The notes: generated by a model not told the origin, from the sequence alone. A DNA stretch of 64,000 bases from Alphaproteobacteria bacterium (GCA_012103325.1 WLWY01000001.1:1696986-1760985), one strand, 5' to 3'; counted from the stretch's first letter, positions 8,089 to 18,271 are shown. Numbers and translations: made by a program.

Positions 8089-9348
8089 ATGGTCAGGGAA
8101 ATCTATGCCCTTGGCGCGTTGCTGCTCGGTATGAGCGCGTTGCTCATCGGCAACGGTCTCTTCGGCACGCTGACGGCGCTCCGCATGTCGTTGGAGGAAT
8201 TCGATCCGACGATGATCGGCATCATCGTGTCGTGTCATTCGCTCGGGTTCGTGTTGGGGTGCATCTACGGCCAGCGGGTCATCTCGAGTGTCGGCGCAAT
8301 ACGCTGCTTCACGGCCTTTGCAGCGCTGATGTCTGTTTCTGTCTTGCTGATGCCTTTAAGCGTCCAGCCTTTCACATGGATACCGCTGCGGCTGGGTTTC
8401 GGGTTTTTCTCGGCGATGGTGTTCATGGTCGCCGAAAGCTGGCTCGCCGGATCGGTATCGAGCGAAAAGAAGGGCCGGATCTTTTCGGTCTATATGGTGA
8501 TCAACAAGGGCTGCTTTGGTTTGGGCCAGGTGCTGCTGCAGGTCGCGGATCCGGCCGGCGACCGGTTGTTCATGCTGCTGGGTGTTCTATTTGCGCTGTG
8601 CCTCGTACCGATTGCATTGGCGCGGCACGAAGCGCCGAAGGATATCGGCGAGGACAGAATGTCGTTTCGCGAGCTCTACCGATCATCGCCTGTCGGCGTG
8701 ATGGGCGCGGTCGCAACCGGTTTGGCGAATTCCGCGATTATCGGGCTGAGCCCTATCTTCGTTCTCAGCGTCGGCCTGAATGTTGCTGGTGTGTCGACTT
8801 TCATGATCATCTTCATGGTCGGAAGCCTTGCGTTGCAGATACCGATCGGCCGTTTGTCCGATCGGTTTGATCGGCGCGGCGTGCTTGCCGTCGTTGCTTT
8901 CTCCGCGGGCCTTACTAGCATCGCCATCGCCTTTTTCGGCGATGCCGGAATGTGGCTTCTCTTTGCGCTGGCGTTCGCGATTGGCGGGCTTAGCGCGGTG
9001 ACCTATCCGATCGCGATGGCGCATGCGAGCGATCATGCGCGGGCGCAGAGCGTCGTTGCGATTATGGCTGGGTTGCTGCTTGCCTTCGGGATTGGGGCGA
9101 GCGTCAGTCCCTTCCTCGCTTCGCTGGCGATGAAGTATCTTGGTCCGAGCGGCTTGTATTTCTACGCCAGCGCGATCTATCTGTTCATGGCGGCATTTAC
9201 GCTGTATCGGATGTCCAGACGGGCGGCGGTGCCGGACGCGGACCAGAACGCGTTCGTGCCTCAACCTCAGACATCGCAGTCGAGTCCCGTCGTTACGGCT
9301 TTGGATCCGCGCACCGCCGAGAAGGAAGGAACGGGCGTCGGCGGTTAG
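8089..9348 (+). CDS. MFS transporter (YcaD-like)
   Basis: A 419-residue permease with twelve hydrophobic segments arranged as 6+6. The N-terminal half shows the spacing seen in YcaD-type major facilitators, and RLSDRFDRR near residue 263 is the cytoplasmic loop motif of the second half. The ATG at 8089 is chosen because GAGGGA lies nine bases upstream; the frame is open further upstream but those 14 codons are unlike a permease N-terminus. The hydrophilic C-terminal tail is about 40 residues. The stop overlaps the convergent ispE stop by 4 bp. Substrate unknown; export of a small metabolite is typical of the group. Confidence 0.88.
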   Translation: MVREIYALGALLLGMSALLIGNGLFGTLTALRMSLEEFDPTMIGIIVSCHSLGFVLGCIYGQRVISSVGAIRCFTAFAALMSVSVLLMPLSVQPFTWIPLRLGFGFFSAMVFMVAESWLAGSVSSEKKGRIFSVYMVINKGCFGLGQVLLQVADPAGDRLFMLLGVLFALCLVPIALARHEAPKDIGEDRMSFRELYRSSPVGVMGAVATGLANSAIIGLSPIFVLSVGLNVAGVSTFMIIFMVGSLALQIPIGRLSDRFDRRGVLAVVAFSAGLTSIAIAFFGDAGMWLLFALAFAIGGLSAVTYPIAMAHASDHARAQSVVAIMAGLLLAFGIGASVSPFLASLAMKYLGPSGLYFYASAIYLFMAAFTLYRMSRRAAVPDADQNAFVPQPQTSQSSPVVTALDPRTAEKEGTGVGG

Positions 9349-10223
9349 ACCGTTTCGGTGTTCAGCTCCGTCGGCGCCACCCACCAGCCGTCCTGTTCGA
9401 CAGCAGCCGCTGCTTCCTGCGCGGCGGCCAAATCGTCGAAGACGCCAAAACACGTCGCGCCGCTGCCGGTCATCTGGGCCAGATGGCAGCCGGGCGCTGC
9501 TTCCAGGGCAGAGAGGACATTGCGGATAACCGGGCACAGGCGGATTGCCGCGTCGGTCAGATCGTTGCCGCGTTCCGCCAACATCGCTGAGAACGCCTCG
9601 GCGCCTTTCGGCGCTTTGGTCAGGCGGTCCGGCGGGTTGAAGCCGCCCTTGCGCGCCTGGAAGACAGACGATGTCACCAGCGCGACACCCGGATTGACCA
9701 GTAGAATACCTGCTTTCGGCAATTGCGGCGCTTCGTCGAGGACCTCGCCGATTCCCCCGGCATAGGTCGTGTGGGCTCGCAGGCAGGCTGGCACGTCGGA
9801 GCCCAGCAGCAAACCGAGCGCCTGCAAATCGACACTGTCTTCCGCGATGCCCCATAAGGTCATCAGTGCTTTCATGGCCGCGGCCGCATCGGTCGATCCG
9901 CCGCCGATTCCTGCCGCGACGGGCAGATTTTTGGTGATCGTGATATGCGCGCGCGCCTGAACGCCGGCGGTATCCGCCAATAACTGGGCCGCTTGATAGA
10001 CGAGGTTCTTGTAGGGCGGTGGCATACGGTCCGCAAACGGGCCCTCGGACACGATGTCCAGCGGTTCGCCGGCGCGGATGCTCAGCGTGTCGCCGAGCGT
10101 CGTAAAGCCGACAAGACTGTCAACGAGGTGATAGCCGTCTGCCCTACGCCCGGTGATATGGAAATAGAGATTGATCTTGGCTGGTGCGAGTACGGTCGCG
10201 GATTCTGTTTGCGCGGCGCTCAT
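9345..10223 (-). CDS. ispE: 4-diphosphocytidyl-2-C-methyl-D-erythritol kinase
   Basis: A 292-residue GHMP kinase. APAKINLYFHITGRRADGYH opens the protein with the substrate-binding Lys and the YH pair, and LPVAAGIGGGSTDAAA near residue 105 is the ATP-binding glycine motif. LGSDVPACL and MTGSGATCFGVF complete the pattern. It phosphorylates CDP-methylerythritol in the non-mevalonate isoprenoid pathway. The start is the ATG at 10221-10223, which overlaps the TGA of the upstream TPR gene as ATGA, so translational coupling is likely; longer upstream frames are artefacts within the TPR gene. Confidence 0.95.
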   Translation of the reverse strand: MSAAQTESATVLAPAKINLYFHITGRRADGYHLVDSLVGFTTLGDTLSIRAGEPLDIVSEGPFADRMPPPYKNLVYQAAQLLADTAGVQARAHITITKNLPVAAGIGGGSTDAAAAMKALMTLWGIAEDSVDLQALGLLLGSDVPACLRAHTTYAGGIGEVLDEAPQLPKAGILLVNPGVALVTSSVFQARKGGFNPPDRLTKAPKGAEAFSAMLAERGNDLTDAAIRLCPVIRNVLSALEAAPGCHLAQMTGSGATCFGVFDDLAAAQEAAAAVEQDGWWVAPTELNTETV

Positions 10224-11986
10224 CCGCCGGATTCCTTTAATTTCATCGCGCCCAGCCCCTTCACGAGTTTGTCTTCGATCGTCGAAATAAGATCGTCCGA
10301 CGGATCGAGGCCCAGGGCACGGCGCCATTGAAAGCGGGCTTCGAGTTTGCGCCCGACCCGCCAATAGGCGTCGCCGAGATGATCGTTTATCACCGGGTCG
10401 CTGGGCCGCAAGCGGATCGCGCGCTCAAGATGTTTGACCGATCCGGCATAGTCGCCAAGCCGGTAGAGCACCCAGCCAAGACTGTCGACGATGTAGCCGT
10501 CATTTTGCCGTTGTTCGACCGCGCGCTCGATCATCTTGCGGGCGCGCTCGACGTTGATACCTTTTTCGACCCAGGAATAACCGAGGTAATTCAGCACGTA
10601 CGGCTGTTCTGGCTCGAGCTCCAGGGCTTTCAGGAAATCTTTTTCGGCTCGGTCCCAAAGCTTTGACCGCTCGAGTGCGATGCCTCGGTTGTAGTAGAAA
10701 AGCCAGCTTGGCGCGTTGCCGTTTGTGTTGAGCCGATCGCCCGCTGCGTCATACGCATCCACGGCTTCGCGATAGCGCTCCTTACCGCGCAATATGCCGC
10801 CGAGCTTGATCAACGCATCCGTTCGTTCCGGGCGTTCCTCAGCCATGGCTCTGAGCATTTCAACAGCATCATCGACCTGCTTCAGGTCCGTTAGATTGTC
10901 GGCAATGCGCAAGCGTGCCGACCAGTTATAGGGCGATACTTTCTTGACCTGCGCATAGACCGCATTCGCGTCGGTATAGCGTCGCTGATTATCGAACAGG
11001 TCACCAAGCAGTAGCCGGGCGAGATCGAAGTCCGGACGCAATCGCAATGCGAGATAGGCATAAATCATGGCAATTTCGCCGGACCGGTCGCGTGGCAAGG
11101 CGGAAGCGATATTGAAAAGGCTTTCGGCAATGCCGCTGTTCGCGTTCTGCACCAATGGCGCCGCCGCTTGTGCTGCGTTCAGGCGATTCTGCGCCGCTTC
11201 GATGGCCAGGTTGCCGGGATTGTCGGCGAGAAAATCCGCGTATAGTTTTTTCGCTTCCGTTGCGCGGCCGGTTCTTTCCAGCAGCGATCCGGCGGCACGG
11301 ACGACTCGGACCGGCGCTTTGTGCAACGTCGGCGCCACCGCCCGGAAACTTTGCTCCGCGGCTTCCGGCCGACCTGCCACGTCGTTGATCAGCCCGGCAT
11401 GCAAGTCGCGCATGGCCGCGAATCCGCTTTTTTTGTCGAGCGGCTCGAGCGCTTTCAGCGCCGCGTCGGTGTCGCCGAGACCCACTTGTGTCCACGCAAT
11501 GGCGAGCGGGGCGGCGTAGGCGGTCAGGCCGCTGCGCGGTAACGCCTCGAAGCAGTCACGCGCCGCGGTAAAATCTCCTGCCCGGACAGCTTCGATTCCC
11601 AGCAGTAGTGCCGCCGTCGTCATTTTGCCGCCGGCTTTCTCGATTCGCTGCGCCAACGCGACAGCCGGCTCGACTTGGCCCGCAGCGAGCGTAAGCAGGA
11701 ATGCGCGCCGAAGCAGTTTCTGATCCTCAGGGTTCTCTTCGAGAACACGCATCATGAAGGCGGAGGCATTCTCCGCGTCCTTCAGTGCCTGTGCGTGCCG
11801 GCCCGCGAGGTAATTGCCAAATTCGGAGGTCGCACCTGCCGGGTTGGCCACGGCAACGAACGCGGCACACAGTACCGCCGGTAATCCACTAGAGCGGATC
11901 AAGACCCGCCGAAGCCATTCGACGACGTCGAGAGGTTCTGATGACCCTCGATCTGCAGCAAAATACTTGTTCGCGCGTAGCAACAT
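10220..11986 (-). CDS. Tetratricopeptide repeat protein
   Basis: A 588-residue protein. The start ATG has AAGGAG five bases upstream. After an N-terminal hydrophobic segment (about residues 33-53, ending in an AGATS cleavage-like site) it should be exported or membrane-anchored. The rest is helical repeats: degenerate TPR units from about residue 60, clear TPRs from about 300 to 580 (such as PYVLNYLGYSWVEKG and GYIVDSLGWVLYRLGDY). This architecture is conserved in alphaproteobacteria next to ispE; the partner complex is not known. It probably acts as a periplasmic scaffold. The gene lies downstream of ETF-QO with a 150-bp spacer. Confidence 0.9.
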   Translation of the reverse strand: MLLRANKYFAADRGSSEPLDVVEWLRRVLIRSSGLPAVLCAAFVAVANPAGATSEFGNYLAGRHAQALKDAENASAFMMRVLEENPEDQKLLRRAFLLTLAAGQVEPAVALAQRIEKAGGKMTTAALLLGIEAVRAGDFTAARDCFEALPRSGLTAYAAPLAIAWTQVGLGDTDAALKALEPLDKKSGFAAMRDLHAGLINDVAGRPEAAEQSFRAVAPTLHKAPVRVVRAAGSLLERTGRATEAKKLYADFLADNPGNLAIEAAQNRLNAAQAAAPLVQNANSGIAESLFNIASALPRDRSGEIAMIYAYLALRLRPDFDLARLLLGDLFDNQRRYTDANAVYAQVKKVSPYNWSARLRIADNLTDLKQVDDAVEMLRAMAEERPERTDALIKLGGILRGKERYREAVDAYDAAGDRLNTNGNAPSWLFYYNRGIALERSKLWDRAEKDFLKALELEPEQPYVLNYLGYSWVEKGINVERARKMIERAVEQRQNDGYIVDSLGWVLYRLGDYAGSVKHLERAIRLRPSDPVINDHLGDAYWRVGRKLEARFQWRRALGLDPSDDLISTIEDKLVKGLGAMKLKESGG

Positions 11987-12136
11987 GGTTCTCCTTCGCG
12001 ATCGACGTACACTTTAGACGATATCGATGAATTTCGTCAGCCGCTGATTGCGGGGAAGCTGTACAAACTATGTGTGTCCGGCATTGGAAAAGCCAAGCCG
12101 CTTTTATACGCGCCGCAAGTTAATGTACTGTTTATT

Positions 12137-13789
12137 CTACATATTTGGGTAATTCGGGCCACCACCGCCTTCGGGTGTGACCCAAACAATATTTTGCGTC
12201 GGATCCTTGATATCGCAGGTTTTGCAGTGGACGCAGTTCTGCGCGTTGATTTGCAGCCGAGCATTGCTGCCATCGTCGTCCCGAACGATTTCGTATACGC
12301 CTGCCGGGCAATAGCGCTGCTCCGGCGCGTCATAGAGGGCGAGGTTTACATCGATTGGTACGCTGTCGTCCCGGAGTGTGAGGTGGGCCGGTTGATCCTC
12401 TTCATGGTTAGTCGCGGAAAAGGACACGTTGGTCAGCCGGTCGAATGTCAGGACGCCATCGGGTTTTGGATAGTCGATCGGTTTGGCGGTGCCGGCCTTG
12501 TCGAGCGAATCGTGATCCGCATGGCCGTGCTTCAGGGTCCAAGGTGCGCGGCCGCCGAGGATAAGCTGATCGAAACCCGAATACAGTGTGCCGCCGATCA
12601 GTCCCCATTTGAACGAGGGCCGGAAATTGCGCGCATGCCATAACTCGTCGTAAACCCAGGAGTTGCGGAAGGCGTCCGGATAGGCTGTCAGCTCGTCACC
12701 GCCGGCCGCGTCGTTGTTCGTCAGGGCTTCGAACGCGGCATCGGCCGCCAGCATGCCGGATTTCATGGCGGTGTGAGAGCCTTTGATCTTCGGTGTGTTA
12801 AGCGTGCCGGCTTCGCAACCGATCAGGACGCCGCCCGGGAAGACCAGTTTCGGCAGCGATTGAATACCGCCTTCGTTCAGCGCGCGCGCGCCGTAGGATA
12901 TGCGTCGACCGCCTTCAAATGTCGGGCAGATTTTCGGATGGGTCTTGAAGCGCTGAAACTCTTCATAGGGCGAAAGATGCGGGTTCTTGTAGTCGAGCCC
13001 GACCACGAAGCCGACGGCAACCTGATTGTCCTCGAGGTGATACAGGAAAGATCCGCCATAGGTGTTGGACTCCATCGGCCAGCCGGCCGTATGGACGATC
13101 AAACCCTGCTGATGTTTATCAGGCTCGACCTCCCATAACTCCTTGATCCCGATACCGTAGGTTTGATCCTCGCAATCCGCTCGTAGATTGAACTGGGCCA
13201 TAAGCTGCTTGCCGAGGCTGCCGCGACAGCCTTCCGCGAAGAATGTGAATTTGGCATGCAGTTCCATACCGGGTTGATAGTTCGGTCCCTGCTCGCCTTC
13301 CTTGGTAATTCCCATATCTCCGGTCGCGACGCCCCTGACCGCGCCGTCTTCCGCGTACAGAACTTCGGAAGCCGCAAATCCAGGATAGATTTCGACACCC
13401 AGTGCTTCGGCTTGCTCGCCGAGCCAGCGGCAGAGATTGCCAAGGCTGATGATGTAATTGCCATGATTGCGCAAGGTTGGCGGCAACAGCGCCACTGGCC
13501 AGGAGAGGCCGCCTGACTTGCCGAGGAACATGAACTTCTCTGCCGTCACCGGCGTTTTGATGGGAGCGCCCTGTTCTTGCCAATCCGGCAGCAGTTCGTT
13601 CAGCGCCTTCGGATCCAACACGGCGCCCGAAAGAATATGCGCACCGACTTCCGACGCCTTTTCAAGGATACAGACGGATATCTCACGATCCTGTTCGGCG
13701 GCGCGCTGCTTAAGCCGTATTGCCGCCGCGAGGCCCGACGGGCCTGCGCCCACCACGACCACGTCATATTCCATCGAATCCCGTTCCAT
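12137..13789 (-). CDS. Electron transfer flavoprotein-ubiquinone oxidoreductase
   Basis: A 550-residue enzyme that passes electrons from ETF, reduced by acyl-CoA and amine dehydrogenases, into the quinone pool at the inner membrane. The FAD-binding motif [16 protein letters not shown] is at residues 10-25. Hydrophobic segments in the middle give the monotopic membrane surface. The C-terminal ferredoxin domain has CPAGVYE and, further on, CVHCKTCDI, the four cysteines for one [4Fe-4S] cluster. Length is standard. It is divergent from the uracil-DNA glycosylase gene with a 100-bp shared promoter region. No etfAB genes are in this window. Confidence 0.96.
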   Translation of the reverse strand: MERDSMEYDVVVVGAGPSGLAAAIRLKQRAAEQDREISVCILEKASEVGAHILSGAVLDPKALNELLPDWQEQGAPIKTPVTAEKFMFLGKSGGLSWPVALLPPTLRNHGNYIISLGNLCRWLGEQAEALGVEIYPGFAASEVLYAEDGAVRGVATGDMGITKEGEQGPNYQPGMELHAKFTFFAEGCRGSLGKQLMAQFNLRADCEDQTYGIGIKELWEVEPDKHQQGLIVHTAGWPMESNTYGGSFLYHLEDNQVAVGFVVGLDYKNPHLSPYEEFQRFKTHPKICPTFEGGRRISYGARALNEGGIQSLPKLVFPGGVLIGCEAGTLNTPKIKGSHTAMKSGMLAADAAFEALTNNDAAGGDELTAYPDAFRNSWVYDELWHARNFRPSFKWGLIGGTLYSGFDQLILGGRAPWTLKHGHADHDSLDKAGTAKPIDYPKPDGVLTFDRLTNVSFSATNHEEDQPAHLTLRDDSVPIDVNLALYDAPEQRYCPAGVYEIVRDDDGSNARLQINAQNCVHCKTCDIKDPTQNIVWVTPEGGGGPNYPNM

Positions 13790-13889
13790 CTACTGTGCTC
13801 CCATTTTGGCGCTTCCTGCCTGCGCGGCGTTCTCTATAACAAAGCACGTTAATTTTGTAGATAGTAGAAGGTGCGATAAATTGCGCGAC

Positions 13890-14717
13890 ATGTCGGTATC
13901 CGGAGCGATGGCTGTGGAAAAAATTAACCCGTTAGAGGCATTGCGCTGGTCCGTCGAAATGGGCGCGGACGAGGCAATTGGCGATGTCGCGGTCAATCGT
14001 TATGCGGAGTCGGCGGCGCGGGCAGCCAAACGTCAGGCTGAAAGGGCGCAGCCCACTCCGACGTCGCGCACCGCGCCCGCACCGGAGCGCATGCCGTTGG
14101 CGCCGAGCCAGGGTGCTGCCGATAGCCGCGCGGCGGCGTCTGCCGCCAACACGCTGGACGAATTGCGGGACGCTTTGGCGGCGTTCGAGGGGTGCGCCTT
14201 GAAGCAAACCGCGACAAATCTGGTTTTCTCCGATGGCAATCCCGAAGCAGACATCATGATCCTGGGCGAAGCGCCCGGCGCGGAAGAAGACCGTAGAGGC
14301 GTGCCTTTCGTCGGTGCCAGTGGCAAGCTCATGGATCAAATGCTGGCGGCAATCGGCCTTGATCGAAGCGCGGCCTACATTTCCAACATCATCTTTTGGC
14401 GGCCACCGGGCAATCGCAACCCGACGACGGCGGAAGTCGCGGCGTGTATGCCGTTCGTCCAGCGTCACATCGCATTGGTCCGGCCCCGTATTCTGGTCTT
14501 TGTCGGTGGTGCGTCCGCCAAGGCCATGCTGGACAGGAAAGAGGGCATCATGCGGTTGCGCGGCAAATGGTACGACTATCACAGTCCCGACTTAGGTAGT
14601 CCAATCCCCGCGCTGGCGACGTTCCACCCTGCCTATCTGCTTCGATCGCCGGGGCAAAAGCGGGCGGCGTGGCGGGATTTACTGATGTTGAAAGCACGGC
14701 TTAATGAACTGTCATAA
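13890..14717 (+). CDS. Uracil-DNA glycosylase, family 4-like, with incomplete Fe-S ligands
   Basis: A 275-residue protein with a disordered Ala/Pro-rich region (about residues 35-75) before the catalytic domain. [17 protein letters not shown] is the family 4 motif A and [13 protein letters not shown] is motif B, so removal of uracil from DNA is very likely. Family 4 enzymes hold a [4Fe-4S] cluster by C-x2-C plus two later cysteines. Here the first is Phe (FEGC), the third is Trp (NIIFWRPP), and only two remain. A cluster-free variant is therefore expected. The ATG at 13890 is used; ATG 13908 is an alternative, and neither has a strong Shine-Dalgarno. Confidence 0.88.
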   Translation: MSVSGAMAVEKINPLEALRWSVEMGADEAIGDVAVNRYAESAARAAKRQAERAQPTPTSRTAPAPERMPLAPSQGAADSRAAASAANTLDELRDALAAFEGCALKQTATNLVFSDGNPEADIMILGEAPGAEEDRRGVPFVGASGKLMDQMLAAIGLDRSAAYISNIIFWRPPGNRNPTTAEVAACMPFVQRHIALVRPRILVFVGGASAKAMLDRKEGIMRLRGKWYDYHSPDLGSPIPALATFHPAYLLRSPGQKRAAWRDLLMLKARLNELS

Positions 14718-14816
14718 GTCCGAAACATTTTGCAAAACCAACAGCTTTCGGGTATTTATCCGCCTGAAACACGGGGGTATGGAGCGGTCGTTTTCGGTGC
14801 GTTCCGACATGTATTC

Positions 14817-16619
14817 ATGAACATTTTGATGGTTCTTATAAAGGTCGTTTGCGCGATCGCGGCGCTCTTTGCGTTCGGTTCGGGGACGGTCTCAGCACAA
14901 GCCCCATCGGCGATGGAAACGGCGTCGTTGCCGAACGGTACCGAAGGTTCGATGTCCGAACCGGTTTTGCCGCGCATGTTGTCGAAATCGGACGCTGACC
15001 TCTACCGCAAAATTTTCGAGTATCAGACAACCGGCAATTGGGGCGCTGCCGACAAGCGGATTGCGCGTTTGTCGGACCGGCTGCTCATGGGACATGTGCT
15101 GTACCAGCGCTATATGCATCCGACGGCGTATCGGTCGAAATATGCCGAGCTGAAAAAATGGACAGAAGCGTACGCTGATCACCCCGGCGCGCTGCGTGTC
15201 TATAAACTTGCATTGCGCCGGCAGCCGAAACGCTGGCGCGCGCCAAAACGCCCAGAGCCGGTTCGGACGATAGGGTCCGCACCGGAAGCTTCGACGTCGG
15301 TTCGGAAGGGGCCGCGCACGAGCCGTGCGCAGCGTGCGCTGGACCGTCGGGTGTCTAATCGCATCAAGAGTCTTGTGCGCCGCGAGCGTCCCACTCAGGC
15401 GTTGAAGTTACTGAATTCAAAAGCCTATCGCCGACTCGGCGCGCTAAGCTATGACCGCAACCTCGCCATCGTCGCACGCGGGTATTATCACGCCGGCAAA
15501 GATGCGAAAGCGCTGGACGTCGCCAGCCGCGCAATCAAACGGTCTGCCGCGAACGCGCCCTATGCCTATTGGTGGGCCGGGCTGGCGGCATGGCGACTCG
15601 AAAAATACGACGTCGCTGCCCAATATTTCGGCGAAATGGCCCGCATGAAAGATCTTTCGGACTGGTCGCGTTCCGGCGCCGCGTTCTGGGCGGCGCGCGC
15701 CTTTCTGGTTGGCCGTAACCCTGCGCAGGTCGCGGGCATGCTTGAGATCGGCGCGCAGTTTCCGCATACCTTCTATGGCATGCTGTCGTTACAGGCGCGG
15801 GATGGAGACTCGCCCTTCAACTGGACACCGCCGCAGTTGGGAGAGGTTGAACTTGCGCTGTTGGACCGCCTTCCGAGCGCGCAGCGCGCCCTGGCATTGA
15901 TCGAAGCGGATCAGCCTGATCGCGCGGAAGCTGAAATGAAACGTCTGACTGGCGCGCCGTCGCCTGAACTGACTCGTATTTTGCTCGCGCTGATCGGCAA
16001 GGCGAACCTTCCCGATGTTGCGATCCGGCTTGGTTTCAAACTGCAGCGCAAGCATGGCGAACGATATGATGCGGCCCTCTTTCCCGTGCCGGGGTGGGTT
16101 CCGAGCGGCGGGTTTAGTGTCGACAAGGCATTGATCTTCGCCTTCATGCGGCAAGAATCGCGTTTCAAAGCGAAGGCCAGGAGCCGCCGCGGGGCTACGG
16201 GGCTCATGCAGCTTATGCCCGCGACCGCTCGCTTTATCGCCCGCAAGCGGACAAACCGGCAGGCGCTGTTCGATCCGGAGCACAATATGTCGCTTGGCCA
16301 GAAGTATATTCGCCATCTGCTGGAAGACCCGACGATCGACGGCAATCTTTTTTATGCGACGTCGGCCTACAACGCCGGCCCCGGAAACCTGCGAAAATGG
16401 CGCCGGAAGGTGGACTATCGCGACGACCCGCTGTTGTTCATCGAAAGTGTCCGGTCTCGCGAGACCCGCAACTTTGTGGAGCGTGTTTTGACCAACCTCT
16501 GGACCTACCGGCTGCGTCTTGGGCAGAGGGTGCCGTCGCTCGCTGCCGTGGCGGCGGGGGCGTGGCCGGTCTACACTCCGTTGGACGATCGCGATGGGAA
16601 GGTGAGACGTGCCAATTAA
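14817..16619 (+). CDS. Soluble lytic murein transglycosylase (Slt70-like)
   Basis: A 600-residue periplasmic enzyme from the ATG at 14817, which begins a clean Sec signal peptide (hydrophobic run then GTVSAQA). A long helical superhelix region spans residues about 60-420. The C-terminal SLT lysozyme-like domain has the catalytic Glu in FMRQESRFKAKA, then GLMQLMPATARFIA and AYNAGPGNLRKW. It cleaves the MurNAc-GlcNAc bond of peptidoglycan to give 1,6-anhydro products. A TTG-started extension to 14730 is open but unlikely. The moaB GTG start overlaps the last 11 bases, so the two are probably co-transcribed. Confidence 0.92.
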   Translation: MNILMVLIKVVCAIAALFAFGSGTVSAQAPSAMETASLPNGTEGSMSEPVLPRMLSKSDADLYRKIFEYQTTGNWGAADKRIARLSDRLLMGHVLYQRYMHPTAYRSKYAELKKWTEAYADHPGALRVYKLALRRQPKRWRAPKRPEPVRTIGSAPEASTSVRKGPRTSRAQRALDRRVSNRIKSLVRRERPTQALKLLNSKAYRRLGALSYDRNLAIVARGYYHAGKDAKALDVASRAIKRSAANAPYAYWWAGLAAWRLEKYDVAAQYFGEMARMKDLSDWSRSGAAFWAARAFLVGRNPAQVAGMLEIGAQFPHTFYGMLSLQARDGDSPFNWTPPQLGEVELALLDRLPSAQRALALIEADQPDRAEAEMKRLTGAPSPELTRILLALIGKANLPDVAIRLGFKLQRKHGERYDAALFPVPGWVPSGGFSVDKALIFAFMRQESRFKAKARSRRGATGLMQLMPATARFIARKRTNRQALFDPEHNMSLGQKYIRHLLEDPTIDGNLFYATSAYNAGPGNLRKWRRKVDYRDDPLLFIESVRSRETRNFVERVLTNLWTYRLRLGQRVPSLAAVAAGAWPVYTPLDDRDGKVRRAN

Positions 16620-17136
16620 CGAAGATCGCCCGTTCCTGGTTGTATCGATTGCCGTTCTCACGGTGTCGGATACACGGACCGAGGCCGACGACCGGTCCGG
16701 CGATACGCTGGCGGAGCGCTTAACGGCCGCGGGACACAAGCTGGCCGACCGTGCGATCGTCAAGGACGATACGAATACGATCGAGGCGCGTCTGCGCGGC
16801 TGGATCGCCGATCCCGATATCGACTGCGTGATCGCGACGGGCGGGACGGGCGTTACCGGCCGCGATGTGACACCGGAAGCGCTCGATCGCGTGTGCGACA
16901 AAAAAATTCCCGGCTTCGGCGAACTGTTTCGCTGGATCAGTTTTCAAAAAATAGGAACGTCCACAATTCAAAGCCGGGCCGATGCGGGCGTCGCGAACGG
17001 TACCTATTTATTCGTCGTGCCGGGTTCGACGGGGGCGTGCCGCGACGCGTGGGACGAAATCCTCGTTCACCAGCTCGACAATCGCTTCATGCCGTGCAAT
17101 TTCGTCGAGCTAATGCCGCGCCTGCAGGAAGTCTGA
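16609..17136 (+). CDS. moaB: Molybdenum cofactor biosynthesis protein B
   Basis: A 175-residue protein of the MoaB/MogA fold. Conserved features are AVLTVSDTRTEADDRSGD near residue 13, TGGTGVTGRDVTPEA near residue 75 and VPGSTGACRDAW near residue 137, which form the molybdopterin-binding face. It is involved in adenylylating or handling molybdopterin before metal insertion. The GTG start lies inside the end of the transglycosylase gene (11-base overlap). Its product would serve molybdoenzymes such as the hydroxylase subunit encoded at 40130-42409, although that gene is far away. Confidence 0.93.
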   Translation: MPINEDRPFLVVSIAVLTVSDTRTEADDRSGDTLAERLTAAGHKLADRAIVKDDTNTIEARLRGWIADPDIDCVIATGGTGVTGRDVTPEALDRVCDKKIPGFGELFRWISFQKIGTSTIQSRADAGVANGTYLFVVPGSTGACRDAWDEILVHQLDNRFMPCNFVELMPRLQEV

Positions 17137-17140
17137 CAGC

Positions 17141-17503
17141 TTAGAACGAGGGTGGGTCTAGCATGCCGTCAAATGCAACGATGCTGGGCATTGGCGTTTC
17201 CGCTCGTTCCTCGTTATGCGGTGGCGATACGGTGCGGCGGCCATCCTGAACTGGCATGGGTTCGTCGTACGCGAACGCGCCGGAATGATCGTAGATGAAT
17301 AAGAGGGGCTTGGGCGGCCGGCTTCTGGAAAGAGGGCCCTGGCCGATCTGCTCCATTGCCTCGCGGGAAAGGTCGAGAATGATGTGCGTCGGCGAGAAAC
17401 GAGACCCGGTCGAAAACCTGTCACGAGCGGTTTGCTTGCCGTCGCGTTCTCGGTCTCGGGTGGGCGCCGATGGTTCGGTGGCGGAAAGACCGGCAATCTG
17501 CAT
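17141..17503 (-). CDS. Hypothetical protein (120 aa), uncertain
   Basis: An ATG-started ORF transcribed toward moaB, with its stop only 5 bases from the moaB stop. The product is hydrophilic, rich in Pro, Arg and Ser, and probably largely disordered apart from a central segment around HIILDLSREAMEQIGQG. No signal peptide, membrane segment or family is recognised. The Shine-Dalgarno is weak (AGGA about 14 bases upstream). It is kept because it fills an otherwise empty 550-base gap and the central segment looks like real coding sequence. The remainder of the gap (17504-17692) shows nothing recognisable. Confidence 0.4.
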   Translation of the reverse strand: MQIAGLSATEPSAPTRDRERDGKQTARDRFSTGSRFSPTHIILDLSREAMEQIGQGPLSRSRPPKPLLFIYDHSGAFAYDEPMPVQDGRRTVSPPHNEERAETPMPSIVAFDGMLDPPSF

Positions 17504-17692
17504 GCTTCAAATCCTGCAACATTTTCGCCTTCTTGCAAGAAGCTCGATGCAGGATGCATGCCAAACAACGGTGCTATAATATTTATAATTTTCAGATAGT
17601 TACATAGAGATTTGAGGCGATGAGGCAGAACTTTCCTGAGATGTTGGGAGGGAGGTGCCCCGTACCGCGCCGCGGCAGAAACATTTGCCGCC

Positions 17693-18271
17693 TTATGGTG
17701 CGATCAGCTCGTTTTTCTTGAGGTCCGCCATGAGGGCTACCCATGCGCGCACGATGCTGGTAAACGCGCTCGCGACCGCATTTTCGGACAGCGGTGTCGA
17801 GACCGAGTTGAAGAGATTACGGGCCGCGACGATCCTATCGTTCGCAAGGTAAATCCGCAGCGGTATCGTCTGGCTGTTCAATTTGTTCGCCCATTCCAGA
17901 AGTTCGGATCGTTTGTCCGTATTCGCTTTGACGTCCGCGAAGCTGGCGATGCTGACGATTTGCGAAATCGGTTTGCCGTCCTTGGTGCGGTTAAGGATGC
18001 GCGTATCGACGATCACGAGGATCGTCGGCAGATTTTGTTCCTTGTTGGCGTTAAACCGGGCGCGCAGAATCAAATCGTCTTCGTTTCCGGCGCGTACCTG
18101 CAGCGAAGAATTGACCTTCAGCTTTTCCAAAAGAATTTTCGCGATTCGAACTTCCGTATCCTTCAGCGAGTCGGGCACGTCGAGATATACGATGTTCTTA
18201 TCGGCTGCCTGTGCGAATGCCGCGGTCGGCAGAAGAAACGCAACGAGCATCGTAGAAAGAAACAGCCGCAT
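17693..18271 (-). CDS. Exported hypothetical protein (192 aa)
   Basis: The start ATG at 18269-18271 has GGAG eight bases upstream and opens a textbook signal peptide with AFAQA cleavage near residue 20; the open frame upstream is not coding-like. The mature part of about 170 residues is soluble, cysteine-free, and shows alternating beta and helical stretches (ILVIVDTRIL near residue 85). No domain is recognised. It is likely periplasmic. A 124-base gap separates it from the end of hyuB on the same strand, so it may be a separate unit. Confidence 0.72.
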   Translation of the reverse strand: MRLFLSTMLVAFLLPTAAFAQAADKNIVYLDVPDSLKDTEVRIAKILLEKLKVNSSLQVRAGNEDDLILRARFNANKEQNLPTILVIVDTRILNRTKDGKPISQIVSIASFADVKANTDKRSELLEWANKLNSQTIPLRIYLANDRIVAARNLFNSVSTPLSENAVASAFTSIVRAWVALMADLKKNELIAP

